NCBI GenBank assembly: GCA_030407085.1
Contig: CM059586.1
Location: 34,273,501 to 34,337,500 of the forward strand
DNA from: Trichopria drosophilae
Taxonomy: Eukaryota; Arthropoda; Insecta; Hymenoptera; Diapriidae
Length of the DNA: 64,000 nt
Direction: 5' to 3'
The notes under the pieces were generated by a model. The model made no database searches. It saw only the letters and a list, made by a program, of their open reading frames with translations, and had not been told where the DNA came from. Positions 25,220-39,199 of the stretch are shown here, piece by piece; positions within the stretch are counted from its first letter, which is position 1, and the number at the start of each line of letters is the position of its first letter. Position numbers and translations under genes: made by a program.

Positions 25220-25732
25220 TAATACTCGTTTGTTTACTAACAGCTTTCAATTATATTATAAAATTATATTGATATTTGGGGGTCCAATCATATGTAGGTC
25301 CAAGTGGCTTCGATAGATATGTTACAACAATATAGTGTTTCTTATATGTATGAAAATTGAAAATGAGCATTTTCAAAACTTCGACCCTGACAACAGGCCA
25401 GCCGAAGTATTAATAATTAAAAGTTGCAAAACACTTACTTCATGCACTTGTATTCTAATAGACTATTCGATGCATATTACATGTTTACTGTGTTTTACGA
25501 ATTACTGTCTGTATTATTATGATATTATATATACAATATATATACATATAATTCGTCATAGATATCTTGAAAGTGTCGAAAAGATCTATGACGGATATCT
25601 TATAGATATCTATAAGACATCTTTTTGATATATCGAAATAGTTATATTCGTATGAAGGGCGTAAAAGAACTTTGCGCCCGTAGGTGGTCACCGCGCCCGA
25701 GGGGCTGGCAAAGACTACCCCTGTGGGGTAGG

Positions 25733-26280
25733 GGGTCGAAACGTCGAAATTTGATGAAAAACAATAGGGTAATTTTTTTGCCGCGATGACCAAATTTAAT
25801 ACTTTTTCAGACAATAGTCATAAACATTTTAAACCAGTTTTTAAGGCATTATCGTTGACTTTAGGAAGAAAATGCATACAACCTTTTTTGTAGAGAATTT
25901 CATGCTCTATCTTTTTTGTTTGAAACATTTTTTAATAAAATTTGTATTTTTCAAAATAAATGGAAAAAACTACAAAGAAACTTAATTGGGGCTAATTTTT
26001 TTTAGTAATGGACGGGTGGATCTGCCCCAAAATCTAATCAGATCTAAGTTATGCCAAGACGCGTATTTTAAAAAAAAAAATTATGTTAATACGCTTATCC
26101 GTTCGCGAGTTATCGCGAGACAAAAAAACGGGACGTACGGACGTACGTACGTACAAGATCACGGACACAAATTTTTTTATTGTTGATTTGGGTTCCTTAG
26201 GGTCTGAAACGTCGACATTTGATGAAAAACTATATGGTAATTTTTTTGCCCTAAGTGACCAAATTCAATACTTCGTCCAG
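25733..26280 (+). repeat. Pair of ~80-bp direct repeats
   Basis: GGTCGAAACGTCGAAATTTG ATG...GGTAATTTTTTTGCC at 25733-25810 recurs as GGTCTGAAACGTCGACATTT G...GGTAATTTTTTTGCC at 26199-26280. Between them lies CGGACGTACGTACGTAC (about 26138) and GCGAGTTATCGCGAGAC. Such words are common at transposon ends in arthropods; the class is unknown. Confidence 0.5.
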
Positions 26281-26689
26281 ACTTAGTCTGGGTCGAAGTA
26301 ATAATTCGCGGCCATTTGGGATTCGGACCATTCTGAAGTCGAATTTACCTAATTTCGACCTTTTTTGCTACTTGAGTTGTTCTATATCGTTCGCACTCTC
26401 TTCGTAACCAATGTTAAAATTTAAATGAGCATATTCCTTACTACTTAAGTTTCAGGTAGAATAATATTCCACCCATTCGGTAGTAGTAGATTAATAATAA
26501 TATTGAATGTAATTAACGTTTAGGATATCGGAAATACACTATAGTGGATCAGTCCATGATCAAACATATACCCATAGTCAATCTACGCTATGAGGTACCT
26601 TATTTTCTTTGGGAAATTCATTCTCCAAATCCCGTCACTCTAAAGGTTAAAGAATAAATCAAAGGCAGGGAACTAAATTTCGTAATTTT

Positions 26690-28292
26690 TTTTCTTTTGC
26701 TGTGTAATGCATACTTTTAATTTTTCTATCTAATTTGTTTAATGACAGAAGCTCGTCTGCTGGATCAGAAATAATGCAAATTTTTCTAGAAAAATTCACA
26801 ATTTTTTTACGATGAAAAGATGGGAAGTTAAATTATTTTAAGATTTTTGAAAAAATGAGTACCATTAAAGCGGAAAGATTCGATGCGGCGGGAAATTGAA
26901 AACCAAATATAATTTCCTAGAAATATTAATTTTCCTACAAAAATACCTAACACGCAAACAATAAAGAAAGCTTTCGTAAAATATTTTCTACAATATAGGG
27001 GAAGACGAGGCGAAGCGGCAAACGGGGCGAAGTGACGAATCTCAAATATTTCCATTATGATCATACTGATTGTAAAATATCATATGTGGTTTTTTTGTTT
27101 ACACCATATTTGTTTACAGCATTTTGAGGCATGACATTTCATTTTTAGTTCTCTTACCTACCTTTGGGAGCGGGAAATGTAATTTTTAAACAAAATTTTC
27201 AAGTCATTTTCCTGTACTTTGTTCTCAGATTGGACAATATTTTCATTGTGGCAGTTAAATAATCACTATTTATATATTTATTCTAGAAGTATATTTTTTG
27301 GACTTGTTTATAAACATGACTTGTTCCATTTTTGTGTGTTTATAATGAGATATCGTACCTGGTAGCCGAAATGATACTTTTGGGGTGAAGCGGCGAAATT
27401 TTTTCCCGGATGTCTCCATTCCGTAATTATTTTTTAATTTAGAATTCCCTTTTGATGAATGCATTGAGTAACTAAAGAGGAAGTTAAAATTTGTGATCCT
27501 GATATAATATATCAAAGCTGCCGAAGATGCAATTTCTTTTTTTACTGTTTTTGGAAACTCTGATATATCTGAAGAGGTTCATTCCACCAACGTGGAAATT
27601 TTATTTTTATTAAAACAAACAATAATAACTTAAAAGATTATGACTTGCACATAATTTTATGATAGTCGTCTCAGAGACCTCTAAAAATAAGGATTCCCCA
27701 CTTCACCCCGATATCGCCCCGTGTTTGTTAAGTTTTTTAAATTGGCCACAGCAGGGTCATCTGTGAAACATATACCGTAAGTAACATGCATGTAAATATT
27801 GACTATGAAATTACCTATCAACTGATACTTTGCATTATCCTAAATACGAAATTCAAGGAGAGATATGGTACACGAAAAAAATTCTTGCCGCTTCGCCCCG
27901 TCTTCCCCTATTATTTATCAGATATTTTATAAATTAATAATATTCTTTTTAATAATTCATTTAGTGATTTAGATTGACTTAAACATGTTTACTACTTTTC
28001 TATACAATTAGTTATAACTCACTCTCGATTATGCGATATTTAAAGGGCTATTTATTGTTATTATTACCAACATTATCATTTTTATATTTACAAATAAATA
28101 ACTATAACCTTGAGTTATTCAAAACTTTTAATGGTACTCATTTTTTCGAAAATCTTAAAACAATTTAACTTTCCATCTTTATCATCGTAAAAAAATGGTG
28201 AATTTTTCTAACAGAATTTCCATTATTTCTGATCCAGCAGACGAGTTTCTGTCATTAAAAAAATTAGGTAGAAAAATTAAAAGTATACATTA
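26690..28292. mobile_element. Fold-back element with ~180-bp arms, hosting another element
   Basis: Left arm 26690-26875 (CTGTGTAATGCATACTTTTA, GCTCGTCTGCTGGATCAGAA, AATGAGTACCATTAAAG) is the reverse complement of right arm about 28125-28292. The distinct element at 26996-27910 sits in the loop, so it inserted later. Confidence 0.8.
26996..27910. mobile_element. TIR element (TAGGGGAAGACGAGG... )
   Basis: 915 bp with terminal repeats TAGGGGAAGACGAGGCGAAG CGGCAA and the complement of TAGGGGAAGACGGGGCGAAG CGGCAA. GGGGCGAAGTG/CACTTCACCCCG words recur inside (27024, 27385, 27700). No transposase frame is present; non-autonomous. Confidence 0.8.
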
Positions 28293-28667
28293 CACAGAAA
28301 AAAAGTCTTAAAATTGTCACATCTCAAATTAAACACTGTAAAAGGCTTAATTTCAGTCTAAAATTGAGCTAATTTTCTTAAATTAAGTCAATATTTCCGC
28401 TTAAAGTCTTACTTTCAGACAGCAAAGTTTAATTTTAGTCGAGATTATTCTTAAAGAAAAATTTTTCGAGCTTGTCACACCTAAGTTAGAGAATTCTTAT
28501 TTCAAACCTAAATATTGACTAAAAGTAACTTTTCAAAACTAAAAAACAAAGTTTTGAGCGCAAATATTGACTTAATTTAAGAAAATTAGCACAATTTTAT
28601 AGGCTAAAATTAAGCCTTTTACGGTGCTGAATTGAATATGTAACAATTTTAAATTTTTTTTACTGTG
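28293..28667. mobile_element. MITE of the CACAG-A-run class, copy 1
   Basis: 375 bp, flanked by TA. Ends CACAGAAAAAAAGTCTTAAA ATTGTCACAT and complement of CACAGTAAAAAAAATTTAAA. Matches 52725-53096 in reverse complement over its whole length (shared ATATTGACTTAATTTAAGAA, AATTTTTCGAGCTTGTCACA). Confidence 0.85.
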
Positions 28668-31145
28668 TATTGATCAGTAAAAATTACAGTACAAGTAGAA
28701 AAAGTATTAAAATTAAATTAAATTTAATTTGTAAATAGCGCCATCTGTATAGCCCTTTCTAATAATTTTTATATGGTTATAAAAAACTGACAGCCGCGAC
28801 TATATCGCACTTTCGCACAGTCCAATTTTCTGATAATATTTTCCGTTTTGTAAGCTCTAAGTAACGAGCCTTACACACTATCCTCTATTAAGGAATAATG
28901 TGGATGTAACATTATTGAAGTTTATCTTAATGTTACTGATCATTTTTAGAATGTTTAATTTCATCTCGAAATTTTTTACCACAGATGGTCACGTGTTACA
29001 CAATGACCACTAATACAACACAAAAATGATTTTTTTTTAAGTTTCGTAACTTAGATTTTCAATAGCCTTATAGCAGGAGTTTAAGCTATTCGCAGTTGAT
29101 ACTGCGTTAACTAGACATTGGATCGATCAGTCCTTGAGATAATTTAATTTAAGGGCTTTCGGTTGCTGTTCGGACCCAGGATAACTGGAAAATCTGATGT
29201 ATATTTCTCAAAAATTTATAATAAATAATTATTACAGTACATTTCAAAGTTAATACAGTTTTAAGCGTTTCAGGTATGATGTTTAAAAGTGATTTTCAAA
29301 ATATGTCTTGTTTTAAGGAGGACATCTATTATTATATTTTCAAGAATTAATAATAAGCATAATAGTAATTACCTTTATAGTACAATCATAAACGTACAAT
29401 AAGTGGGAACCCCTCAATTAAGTTCAAATATTGCGAAATAACAATAACAAATTAAAACGCTTAAAACCAGCAACTATTTTAAATGCCACTTACGAATCCG
29501 GAATTATGTTTTTGGCAAATACATATGTTAGCATTTTTGGTACCGTAGGTAACTGGAAAATAGGTGTTTAAATATTAATACGTCCAAAAAGTACTGTTCG
29601 ATATTTAAGAGTAATAAATTTGCAGTAATATTTCATGATTATCATTAACTCTGCAGTCGTTCAGCATTTCGTGAATGATCAGTATTATTTAAAAATTATA
29701 GAACTAATACACATTATTAATCCTCCAACAAAAGGAACTCTGGTGCTGATAGCGATTATAATTCGAATTTTCTACGAATATCTGCATAATTACTTGGAGT
29801 GAACTATATTTGAAATTGTTTTCGACTATAGTAGACTACCCAGCAACAGTCCGCGATCTACCTTTCCACTGCCTTTTATATGTCCGCAATTGAAACAACG
29901 TTTTTTAAATGTATTTTTGGCCGATGAATACAACTGAATTGGAATGAATTTCTCATAAACTTGTTTTTTACCTTTTACTTTTAGAATACGTATTCTTACA
30001 TTCGTTATGCCTTTTGAACTTTTCTAAATTTGCTATTTACAATTCTTTATTCAGTTGTATAAAATAATAACATAATTATATAAATTTAAAATCAAATATT
30101 AGAAGGATCTTTGTGAATACAATGACAAAAAAATATTTCATTAAGAGCAAATTCTTATATATATATATATACATATTATTTGTTATAAATAATCGGTCAC
30201 TTAATATTATTCTATTCTATGTCAGAAATAAAAATACATAAAAATTTGTTCAGAAAATATAAAATTACTTTATTTAACAACATATTGTTATAAACAATTA
30301 TTCTAAGCAACCGACCTCTGTATGATATTTCATCCAAAGATGTCGTAAGTATGTATACGAAATTAGTGCATTCAAACGCCGGTCTAAATCGAATTTTTCA
30401 CTTTAAGTATAGTAATATAAGAAAAGTTTAAGCAAATGCAAAATAAAAATAAGCACACGGTAACAGTGAGCTAGTGTGTCAAAAATAGCAAAATTCGATT
30501 TTTTTTTTAATTTTGGGAATTTTTATTTCAAAAAGTTGTCCTACATGCAATTTATTCAAGACCTTTTTTTCAAAATTTCCCGAAAAAAACATAAACATTT
30601 GACTCACCACTTCCAATTAATCCACTAAAAAATGTTGTGTTCACTAACCACAAATATATACAAAAAAGTTTGTTACAATGCTTATTTATTAAAATGGATT
30701 CAAATGAATCCATGTTGATTTACGTAATGAATCCAAGTGTATTCCAGTTTCAATACTTACTAATCGTAAATTTTAAAGGCAATCAGTTGGATGTCACCTA
30801 TCTCCATAAATGCATCTCAGTCCAAATGAATTCCAGTTTATTGTAATAAAAAAAAATTCTTTTTAAATAAATAATTTGTTATTAATGTCCACTTAAAAAA
30901 TGATTAAATTAAAAAGATAATTTCGAAAAAATGTTTTTAATTCAAATTAATTTGCAAAGACTGATGTGAATGTTTTTTATTCCGAGGTATGCAGCCTCAT
31001 TAAATTTTCATCGATATTATTTTTAGTTAATGGTGGACTAATATGAATTCTATTATATGAATTCGCGGGATTCAGTGTTGCAGAAAGTTTTTTTTTGGAT
31101 TCAAAAGGCTTCAGTTTGAACAAATTACGAATTCATTTGAAACTA
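28668..31145. other. AT-rich spacer, nothing recognised
   Basis: A TA dinucleotide run lies at about 30155-30172. ATGGATTCAAATGAATCCAT at 30693-30712 is a perfect palindrome. No gene. Confidence 0.6.
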
Positions 31146-32403
31146 CACTGAAAAAAAAAATTAGTCTTGAAGTAAGACCAATAGGCAGCTAATTTTAGGA
31201 TGTAACAAAAAGAAGTCTTGTTCGACTGAAGTCTTGTTCTTCAAAAGTCTTAAAACTAGCTTTCCGTGCGACTGAAATGTAGTACCAAAAATTAGATGTT
31301 CAAAATTTGGGCTTAAATTAAATAGGTTGAGAATTTTATATTTAGATTATTTATACTAAAATCGAACCTCCATACATTGAAAAAAAATTCATTACACAAT
31401 AAGCCGTACAATCGAGAGCTCAATGAAATTTATTATTTCAACGGATGAAATATTTTCATAATTCATTATTATACTACGAAAAATTATTTGTGTTAGTAAG
31501 TTTTTATTGAATGGAAAGAATCTTTTAACAATGTAATTGACATAATGAAATTTTCATAGTAATAATAAAATATTTCTTCCGTTGAAAGAATACATTTCAT
31601 TGTGGCTATCGGATGCCCATTTCATCGGTTCAATGAATCTGTTCTCGATGTAATAAATTAATATTCATTCTATTCCTACAAGAAAAAAAACTTCGGTTCC
31701 ATTTGTGAAATGCACAAAAAAGGGGAATTTATTTTAAATTTATTTTAATTTTATAACTATAATTAATGGATTCAAGGAAACTGTTTAAGACAAATACACT
31801 TGTGATTTTGAAAATCATAATTCGATTCACTGATGGTATTTGAAAAATCACTCCCCCACTCCAAGAAAAAATGTCGATGGACCCACTGCACTGATACAGT
31901 GGATAATTCGAAACGTGAACAGAACCTTAACTTCTTAATTTTTATAATATTGTCCTACAAGGCACAACTTCACAAAAAAGTTTTCAGGTCGTTGGATATG
32001 CTACAAAATCTGCTCGAAACCATCGTCGGGTTGTTGCTGATCCTATTTCGTCTTGTAAGGTTGCTATTGTTATGTTGTTTACTCTTATTGTGTGTTTATC
32101 TCAAACAAGATCGTAATTCCTATTTAATTTGAGTCTTTCTTGCGGTTTGAAGAAAAATTGAACGTCTCATTGTAAGCTGTTAATAAACCTACTTTCGGTT
32201 CATCATGAACAATTCTGTAAGCCTTCCAGTCTTAAATTAGATTAATTTTCAATTTAAAGCAGAAGAAACGTCTTCTTTTAAGTTTTAAGGCAGCAAGAAT
32301 TTGCTTTACGATCATTTTCTGACTTAATGGCTAAATTTAAGCCAATTTTTAAAAGAAGTAGGTCCTGGTTATGAGTAAGTATTTATTAATTTATTCTTTT
32401 CTG
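31146..32403. mobile_element. Possible composite MITE region (CACTG-A-run start)
   Basis: Begins TA-CACTGAAAAAAAAAATTAG and may end at TTTTCTGTGTG near 32403. Inside, 31376-31690 looks like a second element with inverted halves (TTTCAACGGATGAAATATTT near 31436; complement AAATATTTCTTCCGTTGAAA near 31568). Outer limits are uncertain. The 99-codon frame at 31833-32132 (Leu-rich tail) has no recognisable content. Confidence 0.4.
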
Positions 32404-32816
32404 TGTGTTTGAATCCTTCTATACCTATTTCCAATCTAGATGAGAATGATTGAAAAATTAAACTTCTTCCTCACAAAATCGAGTCTAATTTCCACTTCCT
32501 CGAGTGTTTAATGATTTTATTCGCAATCGTTCATGTATTTACATTTCGAAATGTCTATTTATATAACAATTATAATATAGAATAAAAAGCATTTACAGAA
32601 AATCAATTACAATTCGATATAGTATCAGACAAAAATACGTGTAAAGTAACAACTCATTAATTCAGTGAGAAACACATTATATGAACCCGGGCTTACTTGA
32701 CTAAACGAAATGTTTTGCATATAACTGACACATGGCGTGAAGGCTTTCTTACATCTCAAATGGAAATCCATCAATGAAACGCAAGTTTGCGAAAATTACG
32801 CTCCTGCACTGAGAGA

Positions 32817-33224
32817 AATTATTTACTAATAGTTAATGTAAACTAATGTTAAGGCTCTTACATTAACTGTAAAGTTATAACAATGAGTGTAAAGTAAAAA
32901 ACGATTCGTAACTTTGAGCTGAAAATACCAGCACTTTCCTTCAATGTTATGTTATATTAGTTCATTTATTTTAACATTGTTCGTTAACTGTTAACTAATC
33001 CTGCATTAAATTCTGTCATTTGAACTGCGCATGTCACGTAATGATTCTAACATTAATATTTAAAAGTCTTATATTAACTATTTACATAACAAACTTAACC
33101 GAATGTCATTTTACGGTAACTTCAGGATAATGTACCTTACCTTAAGATCAAAATCTACAATCTATTAGCATATTTATTAGTATGCAGCTATAACATTAAC
33201 TGTAAACAAACATTTCTTTCAGTG
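32817..33224. mobile_element. MITE of the CACTG class
   Basis: 408 bp. Ends CACTGAGAGAAATTATTTAC and complement of CACTGAAAGAAATGTTTGTT. TTAATGTAA/TAACATTAA words recur throughout. Confidence 0.75.
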
Positions 33225-35618
33225 TGAGTAGCAATAGAATGAGTAACTACAATGGAACAAACCTTCCTTTCAAACGGTTCGAATTAGGAAATTGTTATTA
33301 CTAAGCAAAATTATTTAAAAAATTGTACAATTAGTCAACTACATGTACATCGATTGTTTAGTTTCGATCCAAATATTTGCAAGCTAAAGTCCCCACTTTG
33401 ATGAGAATAGGACAATGCACTCTAGCCATGTGGTAGATAAATAGTAAACATTGCGACAGAATTTTAATTTTAATAATAAATTTGTCAAACCGCGCTATTA
33501 ACCATTTTTAATCAACTATTTTCTGATCGGAGAATATTTCATCATGTATCGGCCATATAGAATCTGGCGCATTGAATTTGTGAAATTCAAAATACGAAAC
33601 GCGACATAAAAAATCGATCAAAGATATATTAAAAAAAATCATATCAATATCTAGAAAATATATTCAGAATATCATGGAGAATAAATAGCGGGGACAAATT
33701 TCAGGACTATTTTTTGGTAAAACGGGTTATGGGTCTAGCTCTCATTATCTTACATATATAGGTCACTGAACATAGTTTTCAAGGGAAAATGGTGAACTTC
33801 TATGGATGATCGCATCGCAATTCAAGCGTCAGTTCACGAACGTGCTGGAACGTGGAATCAAATCAAGCGTAAAATTGATAACATGTTCATGCGCATAAAC
33901 TACATACAATGTATGTATTTCTTTGTTTGATGTCTGATATAAATACAAATAATTAGTGTATACAAATTGTTTTATTACTTAATCATAGTTCTAAACAAAA
34001 GTAGCTTTGATTTAATTTGAAGTACATTTTTTCAGACTCGTTTTTAAGTTGGAAATTTTACGCCTGGCTGACCGCCTACACGTTGTGGCTGCGACATCCG
34101 TCCTTATTTATGTAGTCATTTTTACTGCCGATATATAATAATAGATAATGAACATAATCAAAACCTCACTATTGGACTAGTGAAAAATGTATTAAAATAA
34201 TGAAAAACAATTACCACACATTAACTGTTATTGCATAAATAATGTAAATCCGTCAACAACGGAAATTATATAGTTTGAGGAGATCCTTAAATCCATGAGA
34301 AAATATTAACTTTACCCTAGAAAAATATACAAAGCATGTTAGGTTCAGCATTTATATTATGGATATTATCCCATGTTCACAATAATCGTGACACTATAAC
34401 AATTCTGTGTAGTTATACTGCATTGAGACCAATTAATCTACTTCAGAATAAGAATTTATCTTTTATCTCATTCGTAAATATAGGATGAAATTTTGATTTT
34501 TAAAATAATAATTAATCAGAGAAGATTATGAAAATCATATTTATGCAGATATCAAATGCTGTCTATTTTTTCACCTTTGACTTGTATGAGAATCCACATA
34601 AATAAGAGTTAAATACCCACTTGGCTCGAAAACTACTTGTTCTGCACATCTAGTGGTCGATGGTCTTATTGCGCCTTCTGCAGGTGATGTACTGCTAAAT
34701 TCAATTACATATATCGTTTTGCATATAGATTAAATTTGTTCTAAATATGTATTAAAACGTTAGTATTTAATATTGTGTACCATTTAGATATTTTCATTGA
34801 ATTTCAGCATATTAAAAATAATCATGAAAATCTAAAATTTACAAAATACAAAATCTAAGATTATATTTGAAAATACTAATTTTGACTTACGAATTTGTCT
34901 CCATGATGAAGTGAAAGTTGTATATAAAACAAACATATAAATAATATAAATTTCAAAAAACGATTTAAAGAGTTTTTTTTCTTATCGCGAACTACATATT
35001 TTCATGATATGTTTTTAATTTTACAGTTGCAGTGGTAGTTACAATAAATTATATTCATTTATAATAGTGAAATCGCTTTAAATGGTATCTCCAACACTAT
35101 ATTACTAAACAAACATATCGCCGCAGCAGAAATAAACTCAAAAATACATAACATTTTAGCTAAAACAACGTAACATTCAAACCAAGAAAAAATCTAGGAA
35201 AAAATCAATACAATACATTCTTCACTTGTAGGTGGTAGTGAGACATGGAAGAACGGGTCCAGAGGGGTAAGAGGCGAGTCTCCATAAAGGGTTGGAGCTT
35301 CTTCCGAACCTGTCTCTCACAAAGAAATAAGTTCATATCTTAGTTACAACATAAGATAATGATGCAAGTTATATTTTGTTCTTACGCTCTGTTTCGTTTT
35401 GCGCCGCATTCTTATGTATACACGGATTTTACAAGGTCATCTCTTTGAAAATATTGTTTTATTCCAAATACCATATTTTGAATTTGAATTATTATAATAC
35501 TATGCCCTATAATATATCCACGCGAATTTATGATGAATTGTTGCACTGTAAATGTAGCTTATATAATACATTAAGTGCAATGTTAAACAATTGAAAATTA
35601 ATATCTGAACTTTTCTTC
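33225..35618. other. AT-rich spacer, nothing recognised
   Basis: A GC-richer scrap at 35226-35322 contains GGCGAGTCTCCATAAAGGG, resembled in complement by CTTATGGAGACTCC near 36348. No gene. Confidence 0.55.
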
Positions 35619-35622
35619 TTAA

Positions 35623-36331
35623 GGGGTTACATGGGTCTTTAAAATTAGGTCGTCTTCATCGATTTTTTTTTGAAGCTACAACATTAGTATTATATTTTTT
35701 CTTATTACACGTTTGTATATAATGTCAACATCATGTACAAGAATTTGCATTCAAAAATATTATAAATTCAGCCGTTGATAGCGCCTGAAGTAACGTCAGC
35801 GCCAGAAAAGTGTCCTCACTGTAGTCACTGTAATTTGTGTAGTATTTATCTGAAATCGAAAGACAAAAGTTTTTCTTTTAGTAGGTAAATATAGCTACTG
35901 CTTGAACGAAGGATTTTTAAAAAACTTGAAAATTGAATTTTTATTTGCGTTTTTCGCAAATCATATACATTTTTGCACTAAATTTGATCGCGTATTACCC
36001 TGTAAACTGAATTGTAAATGATGGAAAAAATCCTTCGTTCAAGCGGTAGTCAAACATGTTTAAAAGATGTATGCAAAATTTCAAGTCGATCGGTTCGTAA
36101 GTTTTCGAGAAATTTTGACTACCAACTTCAAAAAAGCAACTTTGAGAAAAACGCATTTAAAGTTTCTGAAACGAATAAAGTCGACCGTAAGTACGAGCTT
36201 TAAATGCCTATATATCTAGAAATTTGGTTTGGATCGACTTGAAATGTTCAGACAATATTCCGAATGAGTTGTACAATTGAATAAAAACATAAAGAAGAAA
36301 TCGATTTTTTTAAGTTACAAGATGTAACCCC
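35623..36331. mobile_element. TTAA-flanked non-autonomous element
   Basis: 709 bp between two TTAA copies, with ends GGGGTTACATGGGTC and complement of GGGGTTACATCTTGT. A TTAA target duplication is typical of piggyBac-like (and some Sola) transposons. An internal hairpin pairs CTTGAACGAAGGATTTTTAA near 35903 with AAAAATCCTTCGTTCAAGCG near 36025. The 61-codon frame is not a gene. Confidence 0.75.
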
Positions 36332-36820
36332 TTAACAGCGAAGTCCTTATGGAGACTCCAATACTTACATATATAGACTTCCCCTCATTGCTTACTACAC
36401 TCTTCCAACCATTCCGATAAATCGTTTATTACAATCAATCAAGGCTGGATTGAGGGACGAAAATACATTTTGATAATGGAGTCTACAACTTTGCGTCCTC
36501 CAATTGGTAATTTCGACAAGGTTTCGCCCCTGGACACTGTTCGATTACCTCTTACGGTCGTTTATCGCTGGATACGCTCAATTTACGTTCAAGCTTTGTA
36601 GTCGTTGTATACCAATTTGAAGAGACATAACTAAAATTAAAAAAGCGATTTATTATGATCGTAATGTGTAAACATAGAAAATAATATTTTTAATAATTAC
36701 GTTTCTTGACGTCAACCGTCACTCTTTCCAAAAAGAGAAAAAGTAACAATTTACACTATTATTACATAATAGATAAATTTTTTATTATCATATCTGAAAA
36801 ATGTGATTTATAAGTATATT

Positions 36821-37108
36821 TTACCATGCTTGAATAACAGTATTTTGAGACATCCAATTTTTTTTTTGAAAACCACTAGAGGCGCGCGAATCTATGGATA
36901 AAGTCTCTGCAGTTAACAAGTGAATAGGTTCATAGAATTGTCCAATACACATACGAACAAACTCAATATTAATTTGGAATATTTTGATTGTGTCTCGTAA
37001 TTCTCTCTTTATATTACTATTGAGTGAACAACGTTGTATCGGACAATTTCCAACTTCTTTGTCCAAAGTTTGAGAAATTTCATATAGGTTTTTTACAGTG
37101 CATTCCAA
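36821..37108 (-). CDS. Unrecognised 95-codon open frame
   Basis: Starts MECTVKNLYEISQTLDKEVG and continues with KRELRDTIKIFQINIEFVRM and CIGQFYEPIHLL. Composition is mixed and protein-like, unlike most frames in this AT-rich DNA. No family, membrane segment or signal peptide is evident, and no flanking gene structure supports it. It may be a decayed fragment or chance. Confidence 0.15.
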   Translation of the reverse strand: MECTVKNLYEISQTLDKEVGNCPIQRCSLNSNIKRELRDTIKIFQINIEFVRMCIGQFYEPIHLLTAETLSIDSRASSGFQKKNWMSQNTVIQAW

Positions 37109-39199
37109 TGTGCATTCCTAATTTTAAAGCAGCGTAGCGTTCCATCATTTAGGAATTAAGACATGTCGGTAGTTTTGCTTTAGCTAGCTGTACATCGTAT
37201 TCAATTTAAATATCCAAGTCTCCGTCGTCCAGGTCTATCGTTCTATATCTTTGACATCAATGGGTTCCGCACTGTTAGTTCCACAATATCCAAATCGGCC
37301 GTTCCATAGTTATCTGTGTTTAAGTGTTCCGCTCCGTAGTTTTTTGCTGTTGTGAAGCATGTACCGCTTCAAAGCTGTAAATGTCTCGTTTCGCACGATC
37401 AAAGGAAATTTTCAGCACCAATCGCACACATTGCTAAAAGGATTTCGTTTTATTTACCGATAAAAGACATTGAATTCGTGGTTCGATACGATCAATAAAA
37501 TATTTGGTTATATTTATACAAAAGGTGTTTGATCGAAATTTGAGAAAATTAAATGACTATATCAATATATGTCCAGGACATGCATTTAGTTGGGAGAATC
37601 ATTTGCATTGTTCAGTGACAGAAGGCAACTAATACGTTTTATTACCAGTAACAAAGAAGTCTTTGACTAAAGTCACTGAAAATTAGTGATTACACTGTTA
37701 AAAATGTCTTAATGAAATAGAATTAACCCGTAAATGAAGCAGTTGGTTATGCATGTTTATTAAATTTAATCAAAATTTGATAAAACAAAAGAACTAGTTG
37801 ATAATGTAGGTAAATTAAATATAATAATGGTACAATTGTTTAAACTTGTGTTAAAAATGTTGTGCAATGTTAAAATTAGATGGCTCCATGCCTTATGACC
37901 GAATGAAATTCCATTTCTACTGCGAGAGTTGCAGACGCAAAATATAAAGCAGCGCGCAGCGTAGTAGCGCCTGGTGGCGTTGCTTCTAACTATATGGGCG
38001 TCGGTAAACTTAATATACGTAAAAAGGAAAATCAGTACATTTTAATTAAATTCAAGACAATTTGGATCAGTATACTCTATAAATCCCAGTGCCACCGTTT
38101 CATGTTGAGAGAGAATCAAATCGAGTATATCCAGGGACTGTAACATTCGTTTTATGTTCATGATAAAAATGTAAAGCCTTTACTAAATCCAAAACAAATA
38201 AGTTTGTGATTGGTCGGGTATTATAACGTTGAGTAAAAGATGTCTCATTGATTGTTTTTTATTATATTGTAAGCCTTGGATCCAGCCAGTTTTACAAAGT
38301 CAATAATTATCTTGCTTTTAAGAACATCCTTTTAAGATAAATTCTGGTAATTATCGTCATTTTCATCAATGTGTAAACTTCATGACGTTTACAGTCAACA
38401 TATTTACAATATATAAATAAAAAGTATACTGATCAAAATGGTTACGTTTTTTCATATAATATAGTTGTTAAACGTTGTACGAGTAATTATATGTACTAGC
38501 AGTTATATATAGACACTTCAAACCATTTACTTGTTTTTAGAATGTGTTCCCTCGTGTTTAGAAATGTTCGAAAAAATTTGACCCTATTATGTTGCCAGTG
38601 TATAACGAAATATGTTACAACATAAATAAAAAATTACGTAACCTTTTTATAAAACTACTAAAGTTATATGCTACTCCTAAAAATTACTGAATTCTGATTA
38701 AAAATTGAACGGAGCTTGTATACTATAGTATACATTCTCTCTGACGTAGTTTGGCTTTTCTTCGTCAGGTGTGGTTGCGACGTTCTCAGATGTCTCGCGA
38801 CTCCAACTCCTATCCTAGTAATAATTTTAGTGGTCAGAGATGGTACTCAGGAGCACTCATTATGTAAAAAATCTGAGCGTTAGTATACACGGGCGATTTT
38901 GCATACATCAGTGAAGTCACCTCGATAGGGGAAATTCATCTGGAAGACATAATTTTAGTTAGATTTTCGACGAGCGAGTGTGCTCTGATATTTCTAGCCT
39001 AACCCGTAACCATAGGGATTACATTAATTTGTTACTAGGTTAGACTCTTTTGCTTGATGAAGTGAAAAAAAATCAAAATTTTACATTTTTGGACGGAGCA
39101 AATGCGGAGCATTATTTTGGATACTCGAAAAATTAAATTTCTAACTAAAATTACGATATCCAGAAAAATGTCCCCTAGTGTGTTTTCTGCACCACAGTA
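37109..39199. other. Spacer, nothing recognised
   Basis: Mixed AT-rich sequence without supported features. Confidence 0.55.

Noticed and set aside
31833..32132. 99-codon frame with Leu-rich C-terminal stretch, possible membrane protein
   Set aside because: The hydrophobic run derives from TTG/CTG-rich low-complexity DNA within a repeat region; no support from context.
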